In this document: positions 13,001-27,159 of the stretch, one piece after another | Layout of the letters: each line of letters starts with the position of its first letter | Numbering within the stretch: the stretch's first letter is position 1 | Source: Pegea sp. RAD2-039 | Lineage: Eukaryota > Chordata > Thaliacea > Salpida > Salpidae | Length of the DNA: 64,000 bases | Direction: 5' to 3' | Assembly: GCA_034620365.1 (NCBI GenBank) | Contig: JAQGEQ010000191.1 | Span: 806,001-870,000, forward strand | Translations under genes and position numbers: made by a program | Notes under the pieces: generated by a model | Told to the model about the DNA's origin: nothing | The model's database searches: none | The model's input: the letters and a program-made list of their open reading frames with translations, nothing else

Positions 13001-16000
13001 TTCACGATTAGTACATTAAATTTCCCAGGGTTCCTTAGAAACACTAAAACATTGAAATGTTGTTTTCTCCGATGCTACAACTTTCTTATATAACTTTATA
13101 ACTGTTTTATAATATTCAAAAATTACTGGATGTAAATGTTGGTTCATAGAATAATCTCTTAACTTTAAAATAGAAGAAAACTTTGCTTATAAGTGCTTAA
13201 ATACATGTGAAGTTAAATCCTTTCTATTTGTAATGTTATGGTCTTGATTAAAATCAAGGTTAAGCCATGACATCTGATACTTATATGAACAGAAAATTGA
13301 TTTTTATACAAAACGTGTTTTCTTTTGTTTTTGTTCTTTGCTCTTTGGTACTACTGTCATCTCAGAATCTCAAAACGACTCATACCTTAGACTGCTTATG
13401 AATAGAATCGTGTTAGCTCCTTCATTTTATCTTCCACTATTTCATGTACTGCAAGTATTAGTATTTCATTTACTTCTGCTGTGATTTAAATGATGTGAAC
13501 TAATTGAAATGTTACTTCTTCATATTTAGTTACTTTACATCAGTTATTTAGTAATCAAGATAAATGGTTTTACCAGTAAAAAATATTGTAATTTTCCAGT
13601 TCTAAATATATTTTAAAATCTTAAGCTTCTAGCAAATCGAATTTTTTAGTTTTCAAATATAGAAGAAAAATATATTTTTTAAACAATTTAAAGTAATCGT
13701 GTTTTTCACAGAAAGTACAACTTAGAAGTACTCCTGGAGTAAAGAGAAGAGTAAAAGTTGTAAAAAGAACTTTTTGTTACTAGTCTGTTTTGTTTATAGT
13801 AAATAAGAAGTTAGGATATGATTGTGTTGTTCTGTTGTATTTTGTTGTTTGTACTTTTGTTGTAGATTCTTTTTATTGTACTTTGTGAGCTTGTAGATTT
13901 TTTGCAGATGAATAAGAGAACAAAATTGATACAAGCTCTTGATTTAAGACTTTATTTGATGTTTATAAAACTTCCCTGGAAGCATCATGAGAACCATCAG
14001 GGTATTTAGAAGAAGTTGGAAGATGATTAACATCCTTGTTGAGTTATAACAATGGATTCAATGTCTTTAGATGCTCAATAAAAGAGAGTTTAGATTTATG
14101 AAATTAGGATGAGATAAATGAGATTGATATCTTCAAAATCATCGACTTTATTTCTACTTTAAGTTGAAAAAAAATTTAATTTAAAGCTTCTAGAGCTATC
14201 CAGTTGTAAGCTACTCTACCTAAGTTGATCAATTATGGAATATTGTGTCCAAGGGTCCATGACCGTTTAGTATCCTGGGTATGAATATTTTGAAATAATA
14301 TTTGAAGTATTTAAGGAATCTGTCTACAGACTCTGAAGAAATAGATCTCTCGTGATTTTCGGTGGGTTGTGGATGCCAGTGGTGATTAGGAATGTATGCA
14401 AGAGTTCTACCTCTCGAATAAAACTTGCAGTCGTTGGTTGAATAATTTCTTTTATAAAATGAATTTAGATTATTGAATTTCTTTCACTTGAAGAATGAAC
14501 TGAATAAACATTTAATATCCAAACCTTTACCTTGTACTTAATAATGAGATTACTTCTTTGTGATTTTGATAAGCATTTTAAATTTTTCAATTTATATGTA
14601 AATATCTAGTTTATATTTCGTATTTCATTAAAATGCTAACTTTTACTTTAAAGTTTTCAAAAGTAGAATGTAACTTAACATTCATTACAATTATTCAACA
14701 TTCAAAATATTTTTCACCAAATTAATCACTCCTTACTATCAAAATTGTTCAGAGAAAATTCAAAAAGTCTTCTGGGTGAAAACGATTCAAAATAATATAA
14801 AGATAAACATTATGAAAAGAATAAAAGAATCTAATAAACTTAATCATTACTTTTTCACTAATCTTTTTACTTTCGTTACAAATATTAACTTGTAAATAAT
14901 ATAAAATGTAATAAAATATCATTAACCAAAAATAATTAAGTTAGTTCTATAAGAACAAAGCTATTCTGTAGTAAATAAAAAGCAACTTTGTGTTAATTTT
15001 AAGTCAGAACTTCATTTTATTAAATAAAATATGCAACTTCAGCAAGGGAGACTTTAACATTATTTTAATTACTTTTCAAGTAATACAAAAAACAGTTTTC
15101 ATTCAAAGCTTAAATAGATATTTTATTTGGCTTTTTATAGATATAAGAAATTGAAAAAAAAATCACTATAAAATAAGAAATTCAGTAAAATCAGCTAATT
15201 ATTCTCGTTTTATTATTAAAAGATTGTTTTTAAAAAATTCTATTTCTGTATCCTGTATTCTTGTAAAAAACATTTATCGATTCAGTTTTGTAACAATTTT
15301 TATTTTCAAATTTTAAGCTGTTTGATTCAATTTTCTTTTTATATCTTATTTTTGAAATTTAAAAAGAATTTAATTAAACCAAAAATTTTATTTAGAGCTT
15401 ATCATTTTTAATTACTTAAAAGAATCAAAAATATTTTAGCATAATCTTGATGAGCTTTTCATGATTCAATCGCAATTTTTTTCTTAATTTTGAACTAAAG
15501 AACAATTTATTTTATTTGTATCAAAGTAGTAATTCATGCTAATTATCATGCGTTGTTCTCTATTTAGCTTCACCAAAGTGGTAAAGTTGGCTTAAATTAA
15601 TGAAACTTAAAAATTGCTGTTCTATATAGAATTTGGTATATGAAAGAACTTTCAACGTTTCATATGATTCAACAGTTGTAACAAAGCTTATTAAATTATC
15701 AAATTCCAAGTTTTTAGTTGTCTAACTAAATTGAACTAAAAGTTTATAATATTATTAGTTATATGTTACATTTATACATTAATAAGTTTTAAAAGCTATT
15801 AAATTCTTGAGCAAATTTATTTTGAATGCTAAGTTAATCTTTTATTCAAAAGATATCTTTTAAGACTTTAAATTAATTTCATCACTGTATTTTTTAAGCT
15901 GTAAAAACTATTAACATTTTTAAATGTTTTTCTATTTTGTGAGCAACTGGTGATTTGAAACACATAAAGCTTCTCACAAAAATCAATAGTGTAAAAACTG

Positions 16001-17028
16001 GTCAGGTAGAAAAAACTAATTGTTAGTATTAATAATCCTGGTTCATCAGTTTATGGATGAATCAAATATTTAATATTTATTAATGATTGGTAAGAAAGTA
16101 AAAAAGAATTTAGTTTCTCAAAATATTTACCTAAAAAAAGTAAACTAGTTTTTGTGCTCAATTAAGTTTATTATTTTTTATGTGTTCTGTACTTTTGTCA
16201 ATTTTTATTCAAAGCTTCTAATGTATATAAAATTTGCATTTTGATATTTTAATGTATTTATTAATAATACTGAATACACTAAGCTAACACTGTACTTTGT
16301 AATCACAGCAAATTTACTTTTGGATTTTAGTTTTTGTAAATTATATTTGCTAGAAATATACTTTAAATACTTCAACTTCTTCATCAAAGTAATATTTGTG
16401 GTTTCCAACCCTTACTTTTGTGAATTGATCCAAAATAACCAAAAAATGCTTTCTCCGTAAATATCCAGATGCAGAAGTAATGATTTTGACATTTAAGATA
16501 AAACTAATCTAATTATCTTCTATTTTGCTAAAAAACTCTGATTAAGAGAACCTTTAAGCTTTCTGTGAAGAATTGTTTATTTCTTACAAGCTTTAGAATG
16601 TTAGTGGCTACTTTTATATTCTTTAAGAAAATTTAAGAAAGCTTGATTTCAGAAAAGTGTTTTAGTTCTCAAAAATTTCTAGTTGTTCAGCTTTGTTCTG
16701 GCTGCAAAGTATCAGTAAAAATTATAGTTGCCGTGAAAAAGCTACCCTTGCTATTTTTCTTTAAATTTAAATTCTAGATTTGTTTGATTTATTTTTATAT
16801 ACTTCATTTACTTAATAAAATTCAACATATGTAAAACATTCAACCACATTCAAATTTCAAATAAATGTTTAAAAATATCTGAACTAGAAAAGCTAGATAA
16901 AATATAAGTAGTTCTTAAATATTTCAAAAAGCATTTTATAGATATATAATCATTTAGGTAATTTAAAATCATGGCTAACTAAAAGTTTAATCACGTTTAG
17001 CTTTAATAGTTTTTACAAGGAGCTGTAT

Positions 17029-17045
17029 CCGCTAGTGGGCGCTAA
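17029..17045 (+). promoter_or_regulatory. CTCF-like motif CCGCTAGTGGGCGCTA
   Basis: This site shares the 11-base word AGTGGGCGCTA exactly with 27883-27893, almost 11 kb away. Against the CTCF consensus it has two mismatches. It stands in otherwise featureless AT-rich DNA. Whether the shared word marks a bound site, a decayed repeat or chance cannot be told from the sequence. Confidence 0.22.
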
Positions 17046-20000
17046 ATTGGTCTAAAATTAAATTTTACAATTAATAAATTTTAGTTAAATCATACCATGT
17101 ATACAAAAACATTCGAAAATATCAACTAGTTTCTACAAATATTACTAGAATAGTTACTTTAAAGAAACAAAGCAAACGTTTAACCAATGATTCTTCTTTA
17201 AAATTATAATTTAGAGGTAAATTTTAGTTTATACGATTATTTCTATCCTAGACCTCTTTTTGACATGTATAATGTCATTTTTCAGTATTATTTTACATTC
17301 TCAAACTTTCCCATTTTTGCTCAGTTAATTTTGTGATGTGGCATGTTATAAGAGATAAAAAATGTAAAGTTATGTGTCAAGCTTCAAACATAATTTGATA
17401 GTACAGTATTATATTTAAACAAATCTTTTTTTTTTATATAAATACTTTTTAGAAAAGAAAAATTAGATGCTGAAGATTCATTTACATTTTTTTAAAGCTT
17501 TATTTGCCCATTTTACAATTTCAATAGATTATCGATCGAAACAGCCTAATTACCAAGCTTAGTAAACGAACAACTAATTTCAAGGTTTAACTCATCATTT
17601 CTCCATCGCAAAAATAAAACATTTTTGTGGATATTTCAAGAATTTTCCTTAAATTATTTTCTGATTTTATTATCTTTTTTTAATGGAATTTGAGATGATA
17701 CTCTAATAGACTGTAAAGAAAGCAATTTAGTAATCTTATAGTTTTTTATGCATCAATATTTTTACAATCATTACATAAAATGCTCTATTAAATTCAAACA
17801 AAAAGAAAGTAAGCTGCTTGATAATAAGATTTGAATAAAAGTACTTTGATGATTGTTGTTCAAAAGATGAGGATCAATTATAAGAAATCTAAGATAGATA
17901 TAAAAATGTGCTGGAAATTCTACTTTTCGAATGAAGCAATAAAAAATGTGAATAAATTTTCAAATCTAAATTGTTTAAACTGAAAATATTATTTTTATAT
18001 TTCTTTATTTCAACATCCTATCGCCTTGGGGTGGAATTCTTCAAGCTTAGTACAATATTTATATTTTTATGTTGTAATATCACAAGTTTTCAAATCTTTG
18101 ATGATTGTATCATTCACCTAAATGATTTTATTTAGGTTTGTTGTCAGATATTTAAACTACCATCACATTTTGTAATTTAGTAATTTAATACTTTTTCATT
18201 TAAAAAGGATTTACCAAAAAGGTATTCGCTATCTTTTGAAATAATATTATATTTTGAATTCTTTTGAAAATATTATAAAAATTGTTTCAATAAGTGAAGC
18301 AAAATGAGCAAATAAGTTTCTAAATTATTATTTATTTAGATCCTACAAAGTATTATAAACATTATCTGATCTAGTCCCTAAAAATATTAGTTTAATAAAA
18401 GGGCTAAGCTAAATTTTAATAATTAATTTGTTTAAACAATCTTTTGATGAAACTAAAGATAACAACTTTTGTTTTTTATCAACAAAATACTTAAAGTTTT
18501 CAACTTTAGAAGATTAAACCAAACTCTTGTTTAAAAACAAATAAAATAACTAAAATTTCTGTGCGTCCTTTTAACTCAATTTAAAAGTTTATTTTCGATT
18601 CGTTCTCTGCTATCTGTTTGAAATCAATTTGATTCAATCGATTCTCGGAAGTTTTCGATTTCTTTAATCAAACTATATATATGACGTTTGCTGTCAGCAA
18701 CTAAAATGGCTTTTAACAGCTTAGGCTTTAAAACTTCAAGAACAAACTTTAGTTCTAAGGAACCATTTACGCTCTACTAAGAAGAGTACTTGAACTTTTT
18801 GATGGTGTAATTAGTAGAAAATAAGTCAATTGCTCCAAAATAGTTTTTCTGTATTTTTAAAAGTTAATGTAAAGATTTTATCATACTCAATAATATAGAA
18901 GTTTGGGTTTTGTAGAAGTGTATAACTTAAACCGGTTTATTTCTGTAAATTTTTCGAGGTAAAAATAATCTTCAGAAAATTCTTTCTTTGTAATCTTTCT
19001 ACATCTGTCAAAGCATTGTAGCGTCAGAGTTGAGATTAAAACGTTTGTTGGTTTTGAAAATGAAAGGAGAGAAAATAGTAACTTTTTTCAACACCTTTTA
19101 TTTGGGTGGTAAGGAACAGGAATACTGTAGCAGGAGCATTGCTTATTTACTGAATAGTTATTAGTTGATTTATTAGATAAATAATTAAAATAAAGTTTCA
19201 AAATTCAATTTCAGTATCTTATTTGTAAATGATAAAAGCTAGAATTTGAAGAAAAACTTTAAAATTTTTCAGTATAAACATTTTGGGGTTATTTTTTATT
19301 GAACTTGAAAAAAAAATTATTTTGCCGATTATTTTAAACTTACAAGAAAATTGATCAATGAACTGGAACCTTTTACTTCATTGAAGCATATCGTGGTTTC
19401 AAATACTTTAAGAAAGTGTTTGCATCTGTATATCAGGTTTCTTGATTAAATATCTACTGGTTTATTGCATTTCATTTTATGACAGATTAAATTTTATTTT
19501 GTTTTTAGTTTTATATTTCGATACAAACAGCTTAGACGATTCTTTTATTGGATGCCCTTGAAAGATTAAAAAGTCTGTTTTCAAAAGAAGTTTTAAATGT
19601 TTATCGATATATAAGGACATACTTTTAAATTAAGAAGTCATAAACATAACCTCTTCATTAAGCAACAGAAAAACTTTGTAAAAAATATCAATTTAAATTA
19701 AAAAAGATTTTTATTGATATTTAATCGTATAAGTCTGAATATTCCTCAATAAGAAATCCAGAAGAAAACTCTGTAAGCCATATTTCAAAAGATTCATCTA
19801 AGGCTCTCAAATTTTTCAAGATTTTCAAACATTAGACTTCTTATGAAAATTGGCAATTTTATCCTAAACGATAGTAAACAAAAATAAGATTAAAAGTTGA
19901 TGAAAGCCGTTTAAAGCCTATAGAAAGCTGTTAAGTTAATCCAAGACAATTTCCTTCTTAAAACAGTAAACATCTAAAATATCAAAGAGAACAACTTTTT

Positions 20001-20710
20001 TCAAATCATTTATTTTCTACACAAAGAGCAAGCTTTAAAAGAGTTTCAGTTGACTGCAAACTACAGCATTTGACAAGTGTTAATATTTAGCCTAAAGCTG
20101 AAATACAACTAAAAACAAAAGAAGCTTAGATTAAGTTAACTTGAAATTTGTCACAGGTGAAACAAAACTTTATTGATCACTTCTTTTAGAGAATACATAT
20201 CTTTCTAAATATAAAGAATTTATCTTTATCCTAAATTAACAACAATTCCATTCTCATTACTAATGTAGGTACATTTTTCGTCAGCTATTTTAATTAAACC
20301 GATTATAAGATGATTTCATGAAAAAATATCTTCAGTTAATTGTCATGCTTGATTTATTTTGATTTTTCCTTCCATAAGAAGGTTTTATCTATCAAATCTT
20401 ACAGTAGATTTAATGGCTTTGTGGTGAAAGAAGGAACTAAAAACATTCTGAAGTTTGAGCTTATTGTTTGCAGCTGATATTTTTAACTTAATTAATCTGT
20501 TAACTTGATATTAATTTGTATGTTTGGTTAATAATTTTCTAACGGCTTTTAAATACTGTTTTAGAATATTTCATATTTTTGTCAAAGATTTCAATATTAA
20601 CCTTCTACAAAAGTATCATAGAGTATTCAGGAACAACAATTGCTACCATCTTTATTTTTAGCTAATCATTTAGTAAAATTGTTTAAGTATATCACACTAA
20701 ATAAGTTTTT

Positions 20711-20724
20711 TATTCTTTTTACAG
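20711..20724 (+). other. 3' splice acceptor just upstream of connexin ATG
   Basis: A pyrimidine-rich run ending in ACAG lies 21 bases before the connexin start codon. It has no obvious partner donor or coding exon upstream. It fits either a 5'UTR intron or a spliced-leader trans-splice site, which tunicates are known to use. Similar unpaired acceptors precede the SLC26 (AG at 28509-28510), opsin (AG at 43795-43796, minus) and PARL-like starts. Confidence 0.4.
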
Positions 20725-20745
20725 TATTACTTTTAACTAACTACC

Positions 20746-23700
20746 ATGAGCTGGCATATTTTTGAAAAATTGTTAGAAAAAGTTGCAAATTATTCACCAT
20801 TTGTTGGCAAAGTTTGGATTGTCTTTGTTTTTCTGTTCAGGTATTTTATTATTTTTGATTTATTTAATACCTCGATTAATTCACTTACATCTGACTAACA
20901 AGACGATTATTTTGAAGGTTAATAATTGTGACAAGCATTGGAGATACCATTTATCAAGATGAACAGGAAGAATTTGAGTGTAATACGAATGATCCTGGTT
21001 GTAGGCAATTCTGTTTTACCTTATTTACCCCGATTTCTCAGATAAGGTACTTAAAGATTCAATATCAATACTTTTTTTTAACTTTTCGTTTTTGTGTTTA
21101 ATTTTTTTGTGATTAGTTGAAAAAATTGGTTACAAAGTTAGTTAAAAAGTTATCGATTGAATATAAACTTAAATAAATTCTAAATAATTTTAATTATTAC
21201 AACTAAAAGCTGATGATTTTTGAAAAATATGAAATATGTAAAAATGTCTCATGATTTTTATAAAAAAAACTTCACATAATAAAAGGTTACGGTTTAACGA
21301 ATGAGCTACAAAATTTCTTAGACTTATTGTATGAACTAGCTTTACTTTAATCCATACTTTTATAAATCTTGAGGCTCTGTTAAAAATGCTGAACCCTTAA
21401 TAGATTAGTTGAGAATGAGAAAATCATTCTTAGTCATTCATTTTTAGATAAATCAAAACAAGGTTTGCAAAATTAAATAGTTTGAACAAAATATTAATAG
21501 TAAGCTCATTAAAGGTAATTAGTGTTAAAACTTCTCTGTTTGTATAACATTTAAAAGCTAGAAATTTTGATATGTATCATTTATCTGCAAAATGAAAAGG
21601 TGTGTGTGAATCTAATGTTTTGTCAATTTTTATTGTTGAATGTTCATTTGTATCACATCTTCAGAAGCCTTTTGTTATCAAGTTAATCAAACATTTCACA
21701 TTTTCAGATTTTTTGCCATGCATCTACTATTTGTTGGTACACCAAGTATGATGTTTATAGTTTATACTCTTCATAAAATTACTTATTTACCTTCAACCAA
21801 AGAAACAAAACCTGAAGATTCTGAAAGTAAGGCTTAGATAAAAAAATAGAATCTATAGTCATCAATAACTGAATGGTTTTCGAAAATAGGCAAAAGTAAA
21901 AAACTAGCAAAACACAGAGAAAGAAGAAGGCGTCAAAGAATGAAGTATATAAACTCCTTAGAATCTCAAAATCTTCCTAACTACGTAGATATTCATCATC
22001 CAGGTATCCGAAAAAATTAATTTTAGAACATTTCTTTAAGGCCATAGGCAATATTTTCTTCTAACGTTTATCAGCGTTTGACATTTGTATGATTTTGGAA
22101 TTTTTTGAGTATTTTTCATACTTTTGTTTTTGTCCTGCCAAAATTTCTTAATTTATAATATCACGTAAAAACTTTTTTTTTAGCTTAGATCTTACAAAAT
22201 GTCTTTCAATTGTTTTTTTTTCTCCATCATACATTTTGGAGAAATATCTTGAAATTAAAAAGTATTCTTTTAGATTGAATAATTAACAATTTTAACCCAA
22301 TAAAACCAACGTTAAATTAGAATCTCTTTTTAGCAAAACAACTTCACTTGAAACAATTTCTTATTTTTGATATTTTAATTATTTTTTTAAGTTTTTTTTT
22401 ACTAACTTACAAACTCAAATCTATTTACTCTAGAAACTAAAGGACCATTGATCACTCAAGAGGTGAAAGTTGTAAATGGAAAATTACAAAAACTTCCCAT
22501 GAGCCTGATTTCTACAGATTCAGAGCATTCTTCAACAGAAACTGACATTGATAAAGATAAAGGCACAGAAAAAGACGAGGCGTAAGTTAAAACATTTTTT
22601 AATGGTTTTATCTATTTAGAAATCTCACCCAGAAACTAACCTATGATTAATCATTAAAATAGAAAGAAATCAAAAGTGAAGACAAAGACCGTGCATAACC
22701 AAAACGGTAGTGAAGAAATTGTAAAAACCCCAGCAATAGCAAGAGCTTACATCATTCATGCTCTTTTAAGACTACTTGTTGAAGCAGGATTCATCTATTT
22801 ACAAGTAAATCAAAGTTTTACAAATATATGCAGGTGTCTAAGTTTGAATAATTTTCTAAATAATTATAATAATCAATTGCAATTCTTTAAAGTAATTTTT
22901 CATTCTTATTTTCTTAACTAAACAAGGGAAAGTTAAATTTGCTTCAAACCATCTTTTAATCTTTAAAATGTTTTTTTATGAATTAAAACTGAATTAGGTA
23001 GTTTGAAGGATGACTTCTCTAAGACTCATTATTAACCTTAGTTTCAAATTTCACTGGGGTTTGTATACGATCATGATATTTTAATTGAGGTTGGAATAGT
23101 TTTAGTTGGATTGAAATTGTTTTACCAAGTTTTAAGACTTTTAAAAATTCACTTTAGAAGAACAATCTATTGACAGGACCTGTATCCTACATAATTTAAC
23201 TTTTAGTTAAAAGCAAACTCAAATTTTGTTTAGACAATTATATTTATCTTTTAAAGAAAATATTGATTTATAGTTTTAATCTATTTAAAATCTTTTCTCA
23301 TTTAATAAGGTCAATATATTTGTTTTTTCATACAAAACTCAGTAAACAAATATTAACTGTTTTCTAATTTTTAAATCATATTTCAAAGCACAAAATATCT
23401 TTGTGGTGTTTTATAATTAACTATTAATTATAATTTAAATTAAAGCTCCATTTTTAAATCCATTTTAACTATTAAAAGTTTTTATATAGCAAAAAATTCA
23501 TCATTGAACAGAACTGTAATATTTTCGAACAATGAAAAGCAAATAAATCATAAAGTTCTTTGAGAAAACTACTTCTTGAATAGATACTTTGTTAGTTTAT
23601 AAAAAAGTCTTTTCAAACTTAAAGTGTTTTTATAACAATGAAAAATTTTATAAATGAAAAGAAAGCAACTTCAATAGAAGATTTCAACTGAATTTTTGGA

Positions 23701-24578
23701 TATCTAAATGTGAAAAATAGAATCCAGTCTTTTAGAACTATTTGAAATATTTAAAAACTTATTATTGTTACATTTTTTATTTTCAGTATTGCTTGTATGG
23801 AGTTCATGTTCCATGGTTTTATGATTGTTCTGGAGAACCCTGCACAAAAATAATCAGATGCTACGTATCAAGACCAAAGGTAAAAGCTTATTGTTTTATG
23901 TTTTTATAAAATTAGAGAATAGATATTAGTTTAAGTATTCATAAACTGTTTTGTTAAGAAGGTTAAAACTAACACTGTATAAGAAATTCTCCATTACATT
24001 ATCAAACGGTTCTCTCTTTTTTATAATCCATCAATCACTTAGTATAATAAGTTTAATTCTCATATTTGCGTCAGCACATATAAAACCAGCAATAAAGTAC
24101 AAAACTTTTCGTACAAGGAATGTATAAAAAGTATTTGATAAATGAAACAGTAAACAAAACAATTGCGCTTTTACAGGAAAAGACCTACTTGTTGCTTTTC
24201 ATGTATGTGACTGCATTTCTGTCGCTAGCTTTGAATGTAATTGAAATAATCGTGATCATAATAGCATGGGTGAAACAAAAGGTTAACAAATCAACAGCAG
24301 ATCCTACATTTGACAGTATCCTTCCTATGAATAGAGTCATTCATCAAAAGTAAGTATAAAGATCATGTATCTTTAATCAACATCAATTTGTGAAAAATTC
24401 ATTTATAAAAATCAATAAAATTTTCTTTATAAGCCATCATAATCGAAGAAGATATGTTCATCCCGGCGAAATGAACACATTTCCAACTTTGGGACCTTAT
24501 CCTCTAAGAAGAGACAACAGAGTGGGAGGCTCTTCCGGCAATGTGATTGTTAGTGATCATGAAGCTTATGTATATTGA
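20746..24578 (+). CDS. connexin (gap-junction channel protein), nine coding exons
   Basis: Four-pass membrane protein whose hexamers dock between cells to form gap-junction channels. Coding exons: 20746-20840, 20918-21046, 21708-21826, 21890-22003, 22434-22581, 22663-22804, 23787-23879, 24177-24349, 24434-24578; phases agree throughout and give 385 residues. The N-terminus (MSWHIFEKLLEKV) matches the connexin N-terminal helix. TM1 spans about 21-40. Extracellular loop 1 has C53, C60, C64 in the diagnostic CX6CX3C spacing; loop 2 has C263, C268, C274 (CX4CX5C). TM2 is about 77-98, TM3 about 225-249, TM4 about 285-312. The cytoplasmic loop is long (about 125 residues), basic and acidic by turns. 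The tail of about 70 residues ends in EAYVY, reminiscent of the SAYV end of Cx36 but with an extra Tyr. I cannot assign a vertebrate orthologue. Confidence 0.95.
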
Positions 24579-26242
24579 AATTCTTCTTTTCTTCTTCTTG
24601 ATTTTTCTATATCTTTTGTTTAGTTTCCTACTTTTCTTAATTTCATAGAGATTTTTTTAAATCATTACTTTCAAACAAAACTTTCATCTATTTTTAAAGT
24701 AAATATTTTTATACCTGAATAGACATGCCTTTTATAAATATAGCCTTCGAATAATTAATATAAAACCAACAGTATTCAGTAACTTCAAGAAATATTTGCC
24801 AAATAAACAGCAATCCATCGTATAAAGAAAAAGAGAACATCGAATCTAGTATACTTCTGTTTCCAATCCTTATATATTTTATACCTTATCTAGATTCTTC
24901 AAATTTCTTGTTGTGTTAAGCTAATGACGTCATTTGTTATTGCTTACTTGACATTATTTCTACAATTTCATGTATTTTCTTTTCGCTATCACTACTGAAA
25001 AACTGCAAAAAATAAAATTTAATTGAAATAAAATTCTGTAAGAATAGCTTGCCAAATTTAAAAAAAAGTTAAAAATTGAATCGTAAAAATAGCTACTGCA
25101 TAAATTTATAATTTGGTAAAATTTTATATATAGAATTGAAATAAATTTTATTTAATGGTTAAGAATACTTGCTTCTTTATCTTATGTCTTGCTCACTTTT
25201 ATACTATATATATGATTAAGTCGGTGTTATCATCCTAACTGCTTTTTCAAGTTATAATAACTTCTAAAATTCATCTATTATGACAAGAAAGAAAAGAAAC
25301 TGATACAAATTACAAAAAAATAAGCTAACTAAAAATTATTTTCTTAATTCGACTTTTGCAACTTATGTTATAAGAAAATATTTATAGCTTTTCAAGAACT
25401 TTGATTTTGCTATTTGGTAGTAAAGCACATTAGTTTGGAATACCTTATTACTTAAATACTCGCTGTTGTATCAAATATCTTGAAAATCTTTTTCGTTTCT
25501 AAGCTAATCTACCAAATATAAGCAAAAGTTAACTTTCTCTACTTGATTATGAAAAATATTAACAATCAAGCTTAATTAAAAACTTAATGCTAGTCAAGTT
25601 CTTTTACTCAACAATTTGTGAATATCGGCTATTTTTCAAATGAAATAGTTTAGCTACTTTTATTTTGTGAATATATTATCTGTTATAAGGTTGAATAATG
25701 ACGTAAAAGTCGTTTTAATTGTATAGAAAGCATTTTCTTGATTGAAATAAAATGAAAATATGCATAACATGGTTGTTTTTCTTTATCATAATCATTTTTT
25801 AGTATATAAAATACATATTTTGACCTGGTGAAATATTTTTTTCACTTTTGTTTGTAGTTTATTTTTTAGCAATAATAAAATTTTTTTATAAAGATAAAGT
25901 TTAATCTTAATTTGATTCATAAGCTTTAAAAAGCTTTAAGATTGGATTTTTGAAATACGATTGAAATCAAAACTGTCATGAAACGTAAGTTCTTACAATC
26001 ATTCTGTAAAACCACAGAAAAACAAAATTTCAGAAAATGTTTGAATGGATAACAAAAAATTTAATAGTTGAGCAATAAGCGTGCCTGAAGCTTCTAATGG
26101 AAAAATATCTATCATTTTTTTAATATGTTCGTTTTAACGTGAAACCAATATTTAAACATTCAACATTTCATGATATATTTAATAAATATTTTATAAAAAT
26201 TCATTTAAAACAACTTATGAAGATGCAGAACTAACTATTGAT
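24579..26242. other. connexin 3' flank and intergenic DNA
   Basis: AT-rich DNA with no coding frame I can support. An AATAAA hexamer at 25011-25016, about 430 bases after the connexin stop, is the clearest polyadenylation-signal candidate, though such hexamers are common in AT-rich DNA. One TGACGTCA lies at 24925-24932. Confidence 0.5.
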
Positions 26243-27159
26243 ATGTTTGACTTCAATTTAAGATTTTTTAAAGTAAATACAAATCATATTTTCCAATCAC
26301 AACGAACAGCTCGTCGACTGATTTATCTTTGGTCGATAGCTTGTGCCTCTCATTCAGGTAACACTTGTTTATGTTAATAATATCAAATCTCGACTTTTGT
26401 TAGTTTTAGATAACTTTTCAGATAAATATTTGAAGTCAGAGTCATGTTGTCATGTTCTCACATATGACTGGGTCGGAAACAGGCATGGAAGTTACTTATG
26501 TAAGACTTCTTGATTGTAAACAATCATAAAAAACTTCAGAAGATCTAATCGGCCTTGAAAAATATCTTGTTCTCTATCTTAAGTTCTTTTACAATATTCT
26601 ATTCAACCAGTTTCCATTTACTACGAAGTCGGGTTCTGTTTTGCATAGATTAGAGAACCCGCTTGCCAGTAACCAACCAGGTAAACTTAGACTCGCAAGG
26701 CATAGATACAGTGATGAAAGTAAAGAACGCATCACATACAGCCACTTGAAACAAGAAAGGTAAAAGATGAAAAATAGTTCATGATATTATGGATTTGGCT
26801 GAAGTACGATGCAAAGTTCATGGAATGAATGTCATAAGTAAGAAGGCTAGGAAAAGTTCAAAATCAGTTAAGCATCAGAACTTTGCGTAGCATGTGCGTT
26901 GTTCCCAATTTTGATTTTCAACTCCTAGAAGTTTCCTATTTCTGCAATAAACTTTTCATGAACGTTATTCTTAATGCACAGATCACAATTGGAAGTATTT
27001 CAAGTTTTGCTACTTTTCTAGATCCTTATATTTAGAATTCTTTTAATATCTACAATTGCGTCGCTTCGTACTGGTCTGTACTTCACTGGTATTGTTGTGC
27101 CATTAATGATGTTTCAGATAAATGTTTTCTTCAGATCTAAAAGGGATGACTGCGAGTAG
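26243..27159 (+). CDS. candidate unrecognised multi-exon gene
   Basis: Several short open segments with splice-site edges line up here. Segment a (26243-26357) starts at ATG, contains QRTARRLIYLWSIACASHS and ends at a gtaaca donor in phase 1. Segment b starts at 26422 after ttttcag, contains ESCCHVLTYDWVGNRHGSYL and ends at 26499 before gtaaga. A further open stretch ends at 26759 in phase 2 before gtaaaa and contains ENPLASNQPGKLRLARH. The last segment, 27036-27159, enters in phase 2, holds a hydrophobic run (RTGLYFTGIVVPLMMF) and ends in TAG. The a-b and last junctions agree in phase and have introns of 64 and 276 bases, but I could not join b to the middle stretch in frame. The parts look like a membrane protein. 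It may be a decayed gene or chance. No family recognised. Confidence 0.3.

Larger units (their letters stand above)
1..20723. other. AT-rich, gene-poor stretch
   Basis: I see no recognisable gene, RNA gene or intact mobile element here apart from the patch near 3.4-3.9 kb listed separately. The few open frames (for example 1221-1403, 1852-2130, 2469-2681 on +, and 10345-10536, 16205-16408 on -) are 60-92 codons long, rich in Lys, Asn, Ile, Phe and Leu as expected of random AT-rich DNA, and lack family motifs. Distal exons, noncoding RNAs or enhancers could be hidden here and would not be visible by eye. Confidence 0.6.

Noticed and set aside
21827-21889. Stop codon at the end of connexin exon 3 taken as the gene's end
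   Set aside because: A 63-base intron (gtaagg to aaatag) leads into an open exon and on to TM3, loop 2 and TM4, so the stop lies in an intron.
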